From NCBI RefSeq assembly GCF_004322755.1, contig NZ_CP036401.1, forward strand, positions 5,890,001 to 5,954,000: a DNA stretch of 64,000 bases. Reading direction: 5' to 3'. This stretch comes from Pseudoduganella albidiflava (GTDB lineage Bacteria; Pseudomonadota; Gammaproteobacteria; Burkholderiales; Burkholderiaceae_D). Below are positions 48,459 to 59,232 of this stretch, in pieces. The translations under genes and the position numbers were made by a program. Numbering within the stretch: the stretch's first letter is position 1; each line of letters opens with the position of its first letter. The notes under the pieces were generated by a model. That model did no database searches, had not been told where the DNA came from, and worked only from the letters and a program-made list of their open reading frames with translations.

Positions 48459-49606
48459 CGGTTCTCCCTCGGTGCCGCGGCTGCAGGTGCGGGCGCCGGC
48501 GCATTGGTGCGCGGCGCGACGGGCGACGCCGCCGGCGCGGTGGCCTGGACACCGGCCGGCGCGGTGGCCAGCGGTTGCGGCGGCGCTCCCGGGCGCAGGC
48601 CCGGCGCCGCCGGGCCTGCCGGTACATTGGCCTGCGCCGCCACGGGAGCACCCGCGGCAGGCGCGGCGCCCTCGGCGGCAGGCGCGGCAGCCGATGGCGC
48701 GGTGGCCGAATCGGCCGCTTTCTTTTTCTTGACCGGCTTGCTGGTATCTTCTTCCGGCGGACGCGGCGGCATCTCCGGCAGCGACATCAGGATCAGCAGC
48801 TGCGTATTGCGTTCGATGCCGGCCAGCGGCTGGCACACCACGCGGCCAAACATGCCGTTCGCGCTGTTTTCCACCTGCGTGACGCGGGCTACCGCCAGGC
48901 CGGCCGGATACACACCGTCGATGCCGGACGTGATCAGGATATCGCCCACCACCACGTCGGCGTTCGGCGCCATGAAGCGCAGGTCCAGGTTGCCGGATTG
49001 GCCGCGGCCATAGGCAACGCTGCGCAGGCCGTTCCGCAGCACCTGCACGGGAATCGCCTGTTCCTTGTCGGTCAGCAGCGTGACCTCGGATGTGAAGGGA
49101 AACACCCGCGTGACCTGCCCCACCACGCCCTGGTTGTCGATCACGGGCAGGCCGGCCCGCACGCCCTGCTGCATGCCGCGGTTCAGGATCACCTTGCGGG
49201 TGAACACGTCGCGCGCGTCGTAGAGGATTTCCGCCAGCATCGTCTTGCCCGGCACTTTTTCACGGGCTTCGAGCAGCCTGCGCAACTGGGCGTTCTCGGC
49301 CTGCGTGAGCTGCGCCTGCTGCAGCGTGTGCGCCATGGCGATCTGCTGCGTGCGCAGTTCGCGCACCTGTTTTTCCAGGCCGGACAAGGTGGAGAAATAG
49401 GTGCCCACGCCCGCCAGGGCATCGCGCGGCAGCATCGCCGCCACCTGCAGCGGATACAGCACGGTACCGACCACCTGGCGCACCACGGTCAGCGCGCCCA
49501 CGCGCGAATCGAACAACAGCAATGCGATCGAGATGCACGCGCAGATCACCATCTTGGCGCGCGCGGACGCCCCTTGCTTGAAGAGTGGCGGCGGACTGTA
49601 TTCCAT
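48455..49606 (-). CDS. mreC: Rod shape-determining protein MreC
   Basis: A 383-residue bitopic membrane protein with a transmembrane helix (VICACISIALLLFDSRVG), a coiled coil (about residues 70-110, rich in Gln/Leu: TLQQAQLTQAENAQLRRLL) and the beta domain that binds PBP2. The last ~90 residues form an Ala/Pro-rich tail starting with KPVKKKK that is not part of the usual MreC. The start MEYSPPPLFKQG is the typical betaproteobacterial one. It lies 122 bases after mreB. Confidence 0.93.
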   Translation of the reverse strand: MEYSPPPLFKQGASARAKMVICACISIALLLFDSRVGALTVVRQVVGTVLYPLQVAAMLPRDALAGVGTYFSTLSGLEKQVRELRTQQIAMAHTLQQAQLTQAENAQLRRLLEAREKVPGKTMLAEILYDARDVFTRKVILNRGMQQGVRAGLPVIDNQGVVGQVTRVFPFTSEVTLLTDKEQAIPVQVLRNGLRSVAYGRGQSGNLDLRFMAPNADVVVGDILITSGIDGVYPAGLAVARVTQVENSANGMFGRVVCQPLAGIERNTQLLILMSLPEMPPRPPEEDTSKPVKKKKAADSATAPSAAAPAAEGAAPAAGAPVAAQANVPAGPAAPGLRPGAPPQPLATAPAGVQATAPAASPVAPRTNAPAPAPAAAAPRENR

Positions 49607-49728
49607 AGATCCTGAATGGACATGGGCGGCCGCGCACATGGCACGAACCGCCCGGTATTGCTAACGCCTGGCCGCACCCATCCGCAATCCATTGCAGACG
49701 AAGACCGCGGCCGCGATCGTGCCGGGGA

Positions 49729-51067
<1,339 letters not shown>

Positions 51068-51367
51068 ATGGCCCTGACACCCACCGACGTAAACCGCATC
51101 GCCAAGCTGGCGCAACTGGAACTGGACGAACAGCATTCCGCGGCGATGCTGGACAAGCTGAACGGCATCTTCGCGCTGGCCGAGCAGATGCGCGCCGTGG
51201 ATACCGAAGGCGTACCGCCGCTGGCGCACCCGCTGGCCGCGCACATGCAGGTGGCGCTGCGCCTGCGCGACGACGTGCCCACCGAGCCGAACCGCCGCGA
51301 CGATTACCAGAAAGTGGCACCGAAGACCGAGGACGGCCTGTACCTGGTGCCGAAGGTGATCGACTAA
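51068..51367 (+). CDS. gatC: Glutamyl/aspartyl-tRNA amidotransferase subunit C
   Basis: A 99-residue subunit of the GatCAB complex, which converts Glu-tRNA(Gln) and Asp-tRNA(Asn) to the amide forms. It starts [19 protein letters not shown], the typical beginning; an in-frame ATG nine codons upstream is less likely. The C-terminal [20 protein letters not shown] is the conserved GatC end. GatC clamps GatA and GatB. gatA follows after 43 bases. Confidence 0.94.
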   Translation: MALTPTDVNRIAKLAQLELDEQHSAAMLDKLNGIFALAEQMRAVDTEGVPPLAHPLAAHMQVALRLRDDVPTEPNRRDDYQKVAPKTEDGLYLVPKVID

Positions 51368-51410
51368 TCCATCCTCCCGCCGCCCGGCGGCGGGACAGCA
51401 GAACAACACC

Positions 51411-52898
51411 ATGATCCATACCAAGACCCTCAAAGAACTGTCCACGCTGCTGCAGTCGAAGGAGATTTCCGCCACCGAGCTGGCGACGCACTACCTCGAC
51501 CGTATCGAAGCGAGCGACCTGAACGCCTTCCTGCACGTGGATCGCGCGCTGACGCTGGCCCAGGCTGCCGATGCCGATGCCCGCCTTGCCGCCGGCAACG
51601 CGCACCCGCTGGCCGGCGTGCCGATCGCCCACAAGGATATTTTCGTGACGCGCGGCTGGCGCTCCACGGCCGGCTCGAAGATGCTGGCCGATTACGTGAG
51701 CCCGTTCGACGCCACCGTGGTCGAAAAACTGCATGGCGTGGGCATGGTCCACCTGGGCAAGCTCAATTGCGACGAATTCGCGATGGGGTCGTCGAACGAG
51801 AACTCGGCCTTCGGCGCCGTGAAGAACCCGTGGGACACGAATGCCGTGCCGGGCGGTTCGTCCGGCGGTTCGGCGGCGGCCGTGGCGGCACGCCTGGCGC
51901 CGGCCGTGACCGGCACCGACACGGGCGGCTCGATCCGCCAGCCGGCCGCGTTCTGCGGCATCACCGGCATCAAGCCGACCTATGGCCGCGTGTCGCGCTT
52001 CGGCATGATCGCGTTCGCTTCGTCGCTCGACCAGGGCGGCCCGATGGCGCAGACCGCCGAGGATTGCGCCCTGCTGCTGTCGGCGATGGCCGGCTACGAC
52101 GAGCGCGATTCGACCAGCCTGGCGCCGGAACAGGGTGGCGTGCATGAGGATTTCACGCGCAACCTGAACGAACCGCTGGCCGGCCTGCGCATCGGCGTGC
52201 CGAAGGAATACTTCGGCGAAGGCCTGGCTGCCGACGTGGAAGCGGCTGTGCGCGCGGCGCTCGAGCAATTCGTGAAACTGGGCGCCACGCTGGTCGACAT
52301 CTCGCTGCCGAACACGGCGCTGTCGATCCCGGCCTATTACATGATCGCGCCGGCCGAGGCGTCGTCGAACCTGTCGCGCTTCGACGGCGTGCGCTACGGC
52401 TTCCGCGCCGAGGGCTACAAGGACCTGCAGGACATGTACCGCAAGACGCGCGCCCAGGGCTTCGGCCCCGAGGTGCAGCGCCGCATCATGGTGGGCACGT
52501 ATGTGCTGTGCCATGGCTACTACGATGCGTACTACGTGAAGGCCCAGAAGATCCGCCGCCTGATCGCCGACGATTTCGCCAAAGTGCTCTCCGGCCCCGA
52601 TGCCGTGTGCGACGTGATCATGGGCCCCGTGGCCCCGACCGTGGCCTGGGACCTGGGTTCGAAGGCGGACGATCCGGTGGCGAACTACCTGGCCGACATC
52701 TTCACGCTGTCGACCAGCCTGGCCGGCTTGCCCGGCATGTCGATTCCCTGCGGTTTCGGCCAGGGCGACAAGAATGCGAACCGCCCGGTGGGCCTGCAGA
52801 TCATCGGCAATTACTTCGCCGAGGCGAAGCTGCTGAACATCGCCCACCAGTTCCAGCAGGCGACCGACTGGCACGCACGCGCTCCGGCCGCTGCCTGA
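51411..52898 (+). CDS. gatA: Glutamyl/aspartyl-tRNA amidotransferase subunit A
   Basis: A 495-residue amidase that frees ammonia from glutamine. It has the amidase signature with the Ser-cisSer-Lys triad: the lysine in VPIAHKDIF, the glycine/serine-rich [13 protein letters not shown] and [11 protein letters not shown]. Length and N-terminal [14 protein letters not shown] fit the family. It is the second gene of gatCAB, with gatB 31 bases downstream. Confidence 0.96.
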   Translation: MIHTKTLKELSTLLQSKEISATELATHYLDRIEASDLNAFLHVDRALTLAQAADADARLAAGNAHPLAGVPIAHKDIFVTRGWRSTAGSKMLADYVSPFDATVVEKLHGVGMVHLGKLNCDEFAMGSSNENSAFGAVKNPWDTNAVPGGSSGGSAAAVAARLAPAVTGTDTGGSIRQPAAFCGITGIKPTYGRVSRFGMIAFASSLDQGGPMAQTAEDCALLLSAMAGYDERDSTSLAPEQGGVHEDFTRNLNEPLAGLRIGVPKEYFGEGLAADVEAAVRAALEQFVKLGATLVDISLPNTALSIPAYYMIAPAEASSNLSRFDGVRYGFRAEGYKDLQDMYRKTRAQGFGPEVQRRIMVGTYVLCHGYYDAYYVKAQKIRRLIADDFAKVLSGPDAVCDVIMGPVAPTVAWDLGSKADDPVANYLADIFTLSTSLAGLPGMSIPCGFGQGDKNANRPVGLQIIGNYFAEAKLLNIAHQFQQATDWHARAPAAA

Positions 52899-52929
52899 TC
52901 GCATCCAAGAGATCACAAGGAAGAACAAT

Positions 52930-54390
52930 ATGGAATGGGAAGTCGTCATCGGTCTCGAGAACCACGTGCAGCTCACGACCGATTCGAAAATCTTCAGTGG
53001 CTCGCCGACCGCGTTCGGCGCCGAGCCGAACACGCAGGCCAGCCCCGTCGACCTGGCGCTGCCGGGCGTGCTGCCGGTGATGAACAAGCAGGCGGTCGAC
53101 CGCGCGATCCGCTTCGGCCTGGCCGTGGGCGCGAAGATCGCGCCGCAATCGATCTTCGCCCGCAAGAATTATTTCTACCCCGACTTGCCGAAGGGTTACC
53201 AGATCAGCCAGATGGATGACCCGGTCGTGCAGGGCGGCTCGCTGACGTTCGGCTTCGAGAAGGATGGCAAGTTCGTCACAAAGACCGTGAACCTGACGCG
53301 CGCGCACCTGGAAGAAGACGCCGGCAAATCGCTGCACGAGGATTACCACGGCATGTCCGGCATCGACCTGAACCGGGCCGGCACGCCGCTGCTGGAAATC
53401 GTCTCCGAACCGGAAATCCGCTCGGCGCAGGAAGCGGTGGCCTACGCCAAGGCGCTGCATGGCCTGGTGATGTGGCTGGGCGTTTGCGACGGCAACATGC
53501 AGGAAGGCTCGTTCCGCTGCGACGTCAACGTGTCCGTGCGCCCGAAGGGCCAGACCGAATTCGGCACCCGCTGCGAGATCAAGAACCTGAACTCGTTCCG
53601 CTTCATCGAGGAAGCGGTGAACGTGGAAGTGCGCCGCCAGATCGAGCTGATCGAGGATGGCGGCAAGGTGGTGCAGGCCACGCGCCTGTATGACCCGGAC
53701 CGCAAGGAAACCCGCGAAATGCGCAGCAAGGAAGATGCGCAGGATTACCGCTATTTCCCCGACCCGGACCTGCCACCGCTGGCGATTTCCGAAGACTGGA
53801 TCGAGCGCGTGAAAGCCGCGATGCCGGAACTGCCGGCCGTGATGCGCGAGCGCTTCGTCGGCCAGTACAAGCTGCCGGAATACGATTCGCTGGTGCTGAC
53901 CTCGTCGAAGGCGATGGCCACCTACTTCGAAGCCGTGGTGGCCGCCGCCGGCCAGGAAAACGCCAAGGCAGCGGCGAACTGGCTGATGGGCGACGTGTCC
54001 TCGACGCTGAACCGCAACGATGTCGACATCGCCGACGCGCCCGTGAAACCGGCGCAGCTGGCGCTCATGCTCAAGCGCATCGCCGACGGCACCATCTCGA
54101 ACAAGGCGGCCAAGGAAGTCTTCCAGGCGCTGTGGGAAGCCAATTCGGATGACGCCGCGCTGGTCGATGCCATCATCAAGGAAAAAGACCTGGGCCAGGT
54201 GTCCGACGCGGGCGCCCTGGTCGCCATCGTCGACGAAGTCATCGCCAACAACGCCAAGTCGGTCGAGCAGTACCGCGCCGGCAAGGAAGCGGCGATCAAC
54301 GCGCTGATCGGCCAGGCCATGAAGGCATCGAAAGGCAAGGCCAACCCGGCACAGCTGACGGAACTGCTCAAGCAGAAGCTGGCGGGCTGA
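52930..54390 (+). CDS. gatB: Glutamyl/aspartyl-tRNA amidotransferase subunit B
   Basis: A 486-residue kinase/amidotransferase subunit that phosphorylates the misacylated tRNA and accepts ammonia. It begins [15 protein letters not shown], with the metal-binding and ATP segment including [14 protein letters not shown] and [14 protein letters not shown]. The C-terminal helical and YqeY-like domain binds tRNA ([16 protein letters not shown]). AAGGAAG precedes the ATG. The gene is followed by repeat copy C and a terminator. Confidence 0.96.
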   Translation: MEWEVVIGLENHVQLTTDSKIFSGSPTAFGAEPNTQASPVDLALPGVLPVMNKQAVDRAIRFGLAVGAKIAPQSIFARKNYFYPDLPKGYQISQMDDPVVQGGSLTFGFEKDGKFVTKTVNLTRAHLEEDAGKSLHEDYHGMSGIDLNRAGTPLLEIVSEPEIRSAQEAVAYAKALHGLVMWLGVCDGNMQEGSFRCDVNVSVRPKGQTEFGTRCEIKNLNSFRFIEEAVNVEVRRQIELIEDGGKVVQATRLYDPDRKETREMRSKEDAQDYRYFPDPDLPPLAISEDWIERVKAAMPELPAVMRERFVGQYKLPEYDSLVLTSSKAMATYFEAVVAAAGQENAKAAANWLMGDVSSTLNRNDVDIADAPVKPAQLALMLKRIADGTISNKAAKEVFQALWEANSDDAALVDAIIKEKDLGQVSDAGALVAIVDEVIANNAKSVEQYRAGKEAAINALIGQAMKASKGKANPAQLTELLKQKLAG

Positions 54391-54400
54391 CCAGAAAACC

Positions 54401-54588
54401 GGTGACAGGCTCCGACTTCTAAACCCAATGGCAGATTCCGGGGTCAGACCCGGCGGGTCTGACCCCAGCCCTTCGCTGTTGGGGTGAATGCATGCGCTTT
54501 CAATGTGCCGGATGGCGCTTAACTTAACGGCCTTAGTGACAGGCTCCATTTTCCGGAAAACATTTCGACATAAATGGTGCCTGTCACC
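54401..54588. repeat. Dispersed palindromic repeat element, copy C
   Basis: This element is related to the one at 25736-25895. Outer arms GGTGACAGGC (54401-54410) and GCCTGTCACC (54579-54588) form a perfect 10-base inverted repeat, with a direct GTGACAGGCTCC copy near 54536. Inside is the same palindrome with 13-base arms (54440-54452 and 54454-54466). The block 54435-54529 matches 25782-25876 at most positions. Confidence 0.8.
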
Positions 54589-54594
54589 GTTTTT

Positions 54595-54622
54595 AAAAAA
54601 AGGCGCCGCGGCGCCTTTTTTT
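54595..54622. terminator. Bidirectional terminator after gatB
   Basis: A GC stem AGGCGCC-GC-GGCGCCT has A-rich sequence on the left and T-rich sequence on the right. It can stop transcription in either direction. It lies only 15 bases before the DUF1176 start, so that gene needs a promoter within or just upstream of the hairpin, or reads through. Confidence 0.85.
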
Positions 54623-54636
54623 GTTATCTTGTCGAC

Positions 54637-55659
54637 ATGAAAAAACTGATCGCTCCATTGCTGGCCACCCTGGCCATCCCCGTGCTTGCGGCCACGCCCG
54701 CCGGCACGGAATTCAGCCACCACGACTGGGAACTGGCGTGCGACAACACGCGCACGTGCCGCGCGGCCGGGTACCAGCCCGACGGTGTCGAGCCGGCCGT
54801 TTCCGTGCTGCTCGAGCGCGTGGCGGGTCCCGGGCGCGCCCTCGCGGCCACGCTGCAGCTGGGCAGCTATGGCGACGAGGCGCCGGAGCCGAAGTCGGCA
54901 ACGGTGACGATGAAGATCGACGGCAAGGCGGTGGGGCCGGTGAAGATCGAGGCCCAGCACGGCACGCTGACGCCCGCGCAGGCGCAGGCGCTGGTCTCGG
55001 CCGTTTCGGGCACCGGCCGGGTGGAATGGACCGACGGCACGCACACCTGGGCGCTGTCCGGCAAGGGCGCTTCCGCCGTGCTGCTGAAGATGGATGAAGT
55101 CCAGGGCCGCCTCGGCACCATGGGGGCGCTGCTGCGCAAGGGCAGCCGGCCCGAGGATACCGTGCCGGGACCACTGCCGGCGCCCGAGGTTTCTCCCGCA
55201 TCGGCCGGTTCGACCGAAGTAAACCTGCCGCCGGCGGCCCGCACCGCCCTGCTCCGCGAACTGCGCAAGGCGCTCGATGCCGGTACCAGTGGCTGCGAGG
55301 CCTTCGAGCCGGACCAGTTGACCGTGATGAAACTGACCCCGGAAAAACTGCTGGTGCAGATGCCCTGCTGGACAGGCGCCTACAACACCGGCAGCGCCTA
55401 TCTCGTGGCCAACAAGGCCGCGCCATTCAACCTGGAACTGGTCACCGCCGACGCCACCGACTACGCGGCCGGCATCATCACGTCGGCGCAGAAGGGCCGC
55501 GGCATGGGCGACTGCTGGGCTACCAGGGAATGGGTCTGGGACGGCCGCCGCTTCGTGCTGACCGAATCGACCACTTCCGGCATGTGCCGCCTGGTGGCAC
55601 CCGGCGGCGCATGGAGGCTGCCGACCTATGTGGCGAAGGTCACGCGCGGCCCGCGCTGA
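54637..55659 (+). CDS. DUF1176 domain exported protein
   Basis: A 340-residue protein with signal peptide MKKLIAPLLATLAIPVLAA. The mature part has the DUF1176 hallmarks: DWELACDNTRTCRAAGY near the N-terminus, the pair MPCWTGAYNTGS and, toward the end, GDCWATREWVWDGRRFVLTE followed by a cysteine in GMCRL. Six cysteines suggest disulfides in the periplasm. Family function is unknown. It stands alone after the gatB terminator and converges with the next gene. Confidence 0.82.
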   Translation: MKKLIAPLLATLAIPVLAATPAGTEFSHHDWELACDNTRTCRAAGYQPDGVEPAVSVLLERVAGPGRALAATLQLGSYGDEAPEPKSATVTMKIDGKAVGPVKIEAQHGTLTPAQAQALVSAVSGTGRVEWTDGTHTWALSGKGASAVLLKMDEVQGRLGTMGALLRKGSRPEDTVPGPLPAPEVSPASAGSTEVNLPPAARTALLRELRKALDAGTSGCEAFEPDQLTVMKLTPEKLLVQMPCWTGAYNTGSAYLVANKAAPFNLELVTADATDYAAGIITSAQKGRGMGDCWATREWVWDGRRFVLTESTTSGMCRLVAPGGAWRLPTYVAKVTRGPR

Positions 55660-55668
55660 CGCCGGCCA

Positions 55669-56190
55669 TCACGGCGCCACGCGGCCTTCGATCGAATCGT
55701 CCAGCGTCTTGCCGATCGCGGCGCCCACCATGATCTTCAGGCCCTGCACCAGGTTGCCGTGCTTGTTGTCCCAGTAGTAGCCATCCGTGGGCACCACGCG
55801 GATCAGCGTGATGCGGGGGTCGCCCAGCCCTTCCGTGAACCAGGTGGCCAGTTCCGGGCTCCACAGTTCACGGATGCGGGCGGGATCGCGCGAGATCGTG
55901 GCGATGCCGTCCAGGTACAGAAAACCGGCATGCTTCGATGCCTGGAAGTACACGCGCACCTTCGGGTCGGCGGCGACCTCCGCGTTCTTGTGGCTGTCGG
56001 CCGCGCTCATGAACCACAGGCTGCCCGCCTCGTCGACATCGAGCACCGACATCGGCCGCGCATCGGTGCCGCTGCTGACGAAGAAGCAGCTCTCCGCATC
56101 GTCGACGATGTGCCTGATCCGCTTGACCGCATCGTGTCCGGTCAGGTCCTTGTGGTTGTGTTCCGGCTGGTTGCGATTGATCGAGTCCAT
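55669..56190 (-). CDS. Pyridoxamine 5'-phosphate oxidase-fold general stress protein
   Basis: A 173-residue protein of the PNPOx-like split-barrel fold, in the general-stress-protein-26 group. It has DDAESCFFVSSG, MSVLDVDEAGSLWFM and KVRVYFQASKHAGFLYLDG. The start MDSINRNQPEHNHKDL is supported by GGAGGAT seven bases upstream; a longer in-frame start is less likely. It probably binds FMN or F420-type flavins in the cytoplasm. Role unknown. Confidence 0.85.
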   Translation of the reverse strand: MDSINRNQPEHNHKDLTGHDAVKRIRHIVDDAESCFFVSSGTDARPMSVLDVDEAGSLWFMSAADSHKNAEVAADPKVRVYFQASKHAGFLYLDGIATISRDPARIRELWSPELATWFTEGLGDPRITLIRVVPTDGYYWDNKHGNLVQGLKIMVGAAIGKTLDDSIEGRVAP

Positions 56191-56256
56191 GGCATCCTCC
56201 TGTCGTGTGGGAGCCTTCGATGCTAATGGCATTTCGACCATCGGTATGTGGTCTTT

Positions 56257-57111
56257 TTAACCGTCCCGTTGCACGAGGGCGCGTTCGATCCATCCGGCGA
56301 TGCCGGCAAAGATGTCGTCGCGGTTCAGTTCGTTGAAATTCTCGTGGCGGTTGCCCGCCTCGACGCGGCAGGCCAGCAGGTGGGGCGGCACGGCGCTCAG
56401 CAGGCGCAGCGCAGCCTGGGTGTCCGCCAGTTCATCCTGGCCGGCCAGCACCACGTACAGCGGATGGCGCCAGCCCGCCAGCGACAGGCCATGCTGCGCC
56501 TGTTGCAGCGCGTGCCCGAAGCGCATCGTGATTTCGGTGGCGCGGAGGCCATCGGCTTCGTCGCGGCGATGGCGCGCGGTGATGGCGGCATCATGCGTGA
56601 GCACATCGGTCAGGGATGCCAGCGGTACCTTCATCGTCGGCAGGAGCCGTGCCAGCACGGTGGACAGCTTTTGCAGGACGGCGGGCACGGCCACCGCGTT
56701 CACGTAATACGGCGACGACAGGATGTAGCCGGCGACATCGCCGCCACCCGCCAGTCCGAACTTCGTCGCGACCAGGGCCCCCATCGAGTGGGCGATGACG
56801 AACACGGGGACGCCGGGCCAGCGCGCGCGTATCCAGTCGAGGAACAGGCCGGTCTCCTCGACGAGGATGTCGAAATCGGGGATGTCGGCACGCCTGCCGG
56901 CGCCATGGCCGCACAGGTCGAAAGCCGCGGTGGCGATGCCGCGTGCGCGGAAATAGCGCGCCGGCGTGACCCAGTCGCCCGCATGGGCCATGCCGCCGTG
57001 CAGAGCCAGCAGCACGCAGCGTGGCGGTTCCGGCGGCTCCCAGACATGCACGGTGCGCGGCACGCCGGCCCGGCCGCCGAAGGAATCGAGCCGGTCTTCT
57101 GCGAAGCGCAT
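56257..57111 (-). CDS. Alpha/beta hydrolase, monoacylglycerol lipase/lysophospholipase type
   Basis: A 284-residue serine hydrolase. It has the nucleophile elbow AHSMGALVA (GxSxG-type HSMG), an oxyanion region LLALHGGMAHAGDW, FDLCGHGAGRR and the acid in VVLAGQDELAD. A likely catalytic histidine is in AGNRHENFNE near the C-terminus. This is the order of the serine aminopeptidase S33 / lysophospholipase family. The gene's start codon lies in the first unit of a 14-bp repeat. Substrate unknown. Confidence 0.85.
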   Translation of the reverse strand: MRFAEDRLDSFGGRAGVPRTVHVWEPPEPPRCVLLALHGGMAHAGDWVTPARYFRARGIATAAFDLCGHGAGRRADIPDFDILVEETGLFLDWIRARWPGVPVFVIAHSMGALVATKFGLAGGGDVAGYILSSPYYVNAVAVPAVLQKLSTVLARLLPTMKVPLASLTDVLTHDAAITARHRRDEADGLRATEITMRFGHALQQAQHGLSLAGWRHPLYVVLAGQDELADTQAALRLLSAVPPHLLACRVEAGNRHENFNELNRDDIFAGIAGWIERALVQRDG

Positions 57112-57164
57112 CAGCCCGTCACCATCAGCCCGTCACCATCAGCCAGTGACCATCAGCCAGTGAT
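57109..57164. repeat. 14-bp tandem repeat, four copies, spanning a stop and a start codon
   Basis: Units start at 57109, 57123, 57137 and 57151. Units 1 and 2 are identical (CATCAGCCCGTCAC); units 3 and 4 read CATCAGCCAGTGAC/T. On the minus strand each unit contains CTGATG, a stop/start overlap. The hydrolase ATG is in unit 1 and the stop codon of the upstream unknown gene is in unit 4. Confidence 0.85.
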
Positions 57165-57518
57165 ACTGAGCGTGATGCCCATGTTGACGAACAGGGTCAG
57201 GTCGGCGATCGAGAAATCGAGCGCGTCGTCCGGCCCCACGTCGATCATGGCGATCCGCAGTTCGGCGGCCAGCGGCGGCACGTCGAAGGTGATGCCCCGC
57301 GCCTCGCATTCATGCAGCCAGGCGCGCAGGTGGCGGACCAGCGCAGCCGGGTTGGCGTCCTCGCCCAGGCTCACATAGAAGCCGTCATCGATGCGCACGC
57401 GGCCATCGGGCCGCACGTCGCCCTTCTTCCAGCTGACTTCCGGCTCGCTGGGCAAGCCGTCGCGCGCGTCGGCAACCGCGGCCTCGTCGCCATACACTTT
57501 CAGGGATGCTTTGTTCAT
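57153..57518 (-). CDS. Protein of unknown function, 121 residues
   Basis: I do not recognise this protein. It starts MNKASLKVYGDEAAV with a good GGAGGAG site upstream. The N-terminal half is acidic with WKKGDVRPDGRVRIDDGFYVSLGED; the C-terminal half has ALDFSIADLTLFVNMGITLSITG, which looks like a short packed core rather than a membrane helix. No cysteines, signal or metal motif. Its stop codon lies in the last unit of a tandem repeat that leads into the hydrolase gene, so the two may be co-transcribed. Confidence 0.6.
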   Translation of the reverse strand: MNKASLKVYGDEAAVADARDGLPSEPEVSWKKGDVRPDGRVRIDDGFYVSLGEDANPAALVRHLRAWLHECEARGITFDVPPLAAELRIAMIDVGPDDALDFSIADLTLFVNMGITLSITG

Positions 57519-57597
57519 TGCGGCTCCTCCGTTGTTACCCATATTTAAGCACAACCAACGGCGGCCGCAACAATTAAGTTGATGCCCAGCAACCCAC

Positions 57598-58257
57598 TCA
57601 GGCGATCCCGTAGCGGTCGCGGTAGGCCGCTACCGCATCCTTGTGCTGTGCCAGCGCCGGATCGGCGGACAGGTAACCCAGCAGGTCGGCCAGGTTGCCG
57701 ATCGAGATCACGGGAATGTTGTAGTTCTTGCTCACTTCCTGCACCGCGGACAGGTCCGATACCACGCCATCCTTGCCGCCCCGCTCCATCCGGTCCAGCG
57801 CGATCAGCACGGCGCACGGCTCGGCGCCGGCGTTGCGGATCATCTCCACCGATTCGCGCACCGAGGTGCCGGCCGAGATCACGTCGTCGATGATGACCAC
57901 CTTGCCGGACAGCTTCGCGCCGACCAGCGTGCCGCCTTCGCCATGGTCCTTGGCTTCCTTGCGGTTATAGGCGAACGACGTGTTGCGGCCCTTGTTGGCC
58001 AGCGCCACCGCGGTGGCCGACGCCAGCGTGATGCCCTTGTAAGCGGGGCCGAACAGCATGTCGAATTCGACGCCGGAGTCGAGCAGGGTCTGCGCGTAGA
58101 AGTCGGCCACTTTCGCCAGCGTGGCGCCGTCGTGGAACAGGCCCGCATTGAAGAAATACGGCGACTGGCGCCCCGCCTTGGTGGTGAATTCGCCAAATTT
58201 CAGCACTCCCGCCGAGACGGAAAACGCGATAAACTGTTGCCTTAAAATATTACTCAT
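57598..58257 (-). CDS. pyrE: Orotate phosphoribosyltransferase
   Basis: A 219-residue enzyme that makes orotidine 5'-phosphate from orotate and PRPP. The PRPP-binding motif VVIIDDVISAGTS and the flexible loop with NRKEAKDHGEGG are present. The start MSNILRQQFIAF is chosen by family; an in-frame ATG further upstream would overlap the divergent gene region. The xth start lies only 38 bases away on the other strand, so the promoters must overlap. Confidence 0.95.
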   Translation of the reverse strand: MSNILRQQFIAFSVSAGVLKFGEFTTKAGRQSPYFFNAGLFHDGATLAKVADFYAQTLLDSGVEFDMLFGPAYKGITLASATAVALANKGRNTSFAYNRKEAKDHGEGGTLVGAKLSGKVVIIDDVISAGTSVRESVEMIRNAGAEPCAVLIALDRMERGGKDGVVSDLSAVQEVSKNYNIPVISIGNLADLLGYLSADPALAQHKDAVAAYRDRYGIA

Positions 58258-58295
58258 ATGCTGGTCCTGTTCAAAAAGTGCCCGTATTTTAATCC

Positions 58296-59066
58296 ATGCC
58301 AAAGATCATCTCCGCCAACCTGAATGGCATCCGCTCCGCCGCCAAGAAGGGCTTTTTCGACTGGATGGGCACCCAGTCCGCCGATTTCATCTGCGTGCAG
58401 GAACTGAAGTGCCAGGCCAGCGACATGACGGCCGAGTTCAGCAATCCGCACGGCTACCACGGCCATTTCCACTACGCCGAGAAAAAGGGTTATTCGGGCA
58501 CGGGCGTCTACAGCAAGATCGAGCCGGATGCCGTGAAGATCGGTTTCGGCAGCCCTGAATTCGATGCCGAAGGCCGCTACGTGCGCTGCGACTTCGGCGA
58601 CCTGACCGTGATTTCCGTGTACTGCCCTTCCGGCTCCTCGTCGCCCGAGCGGCAGGAAGCCAAGTTCCGCTTCATGGATCTGTTCCTGCCGCACCTGATG
58701 GCATTGCGCGCCGAAGGCCGCGAAGTCGTCATCTGCGGCGACTGGAACATCGCCCACAAGGAAATCGACCTGAAGAACTGGAAGGGCAACCTGAAGAATT
58801 CCGGTTTCCTGCCCGAGGAGCGGGCGTGGCTGACGCGCGTGTTCGACGAGTGCGGCTACGTGGACGTGCACCGCGGCCTCGATCCGCGCCCGGAACAGTA
58901 CACATGGTGGAGCAACCGCGGCCAGGCGTATGCGAAGAACGTGGGCTGGCGCATCGACTACCATGTCGCCACCCCGGCCATCGCGCAATGCGCGCAAGCC
59001 GTCTCCGTCTACAAGGACGTGAAGTTCTCCGATCATGCGCCGCTGATCATCGATTACCTGCGCTGA
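58296..59066 (+). CDS. xth: Exodeoxyribonuclease III
   Basis: A 256-residue AP endonuclease/3'-exonuclease. It has the metal and catalytic residues of the family: the first Asn in SANLNGIRSA, the glutamate in CVQELKCQ, YCPSG, GDWNIAHKEIDL and the C-terminal SDHAPLIIDY with the catalytic histidine. It acts in base-excision repair. A terminator hairpin follows. The divergent pyrE-xth arrangement is common in betaproteobacteria. Confidence 0.95.
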   Translation: MPKIISANLNGIRSAAKKGFFDWMGTQSADFICVQELKCQASDMTAEFSNPHGYHGHFHYAEKKGYSGTGVYSKIEPDAVKIGFGSPEFDAEGRYVRCDFGDLTVISVYCPSGSSSPERQEAKFRFMDLFLPHLMALRAEGREVVICGDWNIAHKEIDLKNWKGNLKNSGFLPEERAWLTRVFDECGYVDVHRGLDPRPEQYTWWSNRGQAYAKNVGWRIDYHVATPAIAQCAQAVSVYKDVKFSDHAPLIIDYLR

Positions 59067-59084
59067 CATCATCCGATGCGTGGA

Positions 59085-59125
59085 CAACGGCCGGTCCTCA
59101 AGGGCATCCTCGGCCGTTGCTTTTT
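59085..59125 (+). terminator. Terminator after xth
   Basis: Arms CAACGGCCG (59085-59093) and CGGCCGTTG (59111-59119) with a 17-base loop are followed by CTTTTT. The pairing is perfect over nine bases. Confidence 0.8.
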
Positions 59126-59232
59126 CAACAGTTTCAACCGTTGTTTTTCAGTCGCTCGGCATTTCCATAAAGAAAAGTAAGGTGCATCTTTGCTATGATG
59201 ACGCCCGTAAAAACTTTTTCCTGGAACACTGC

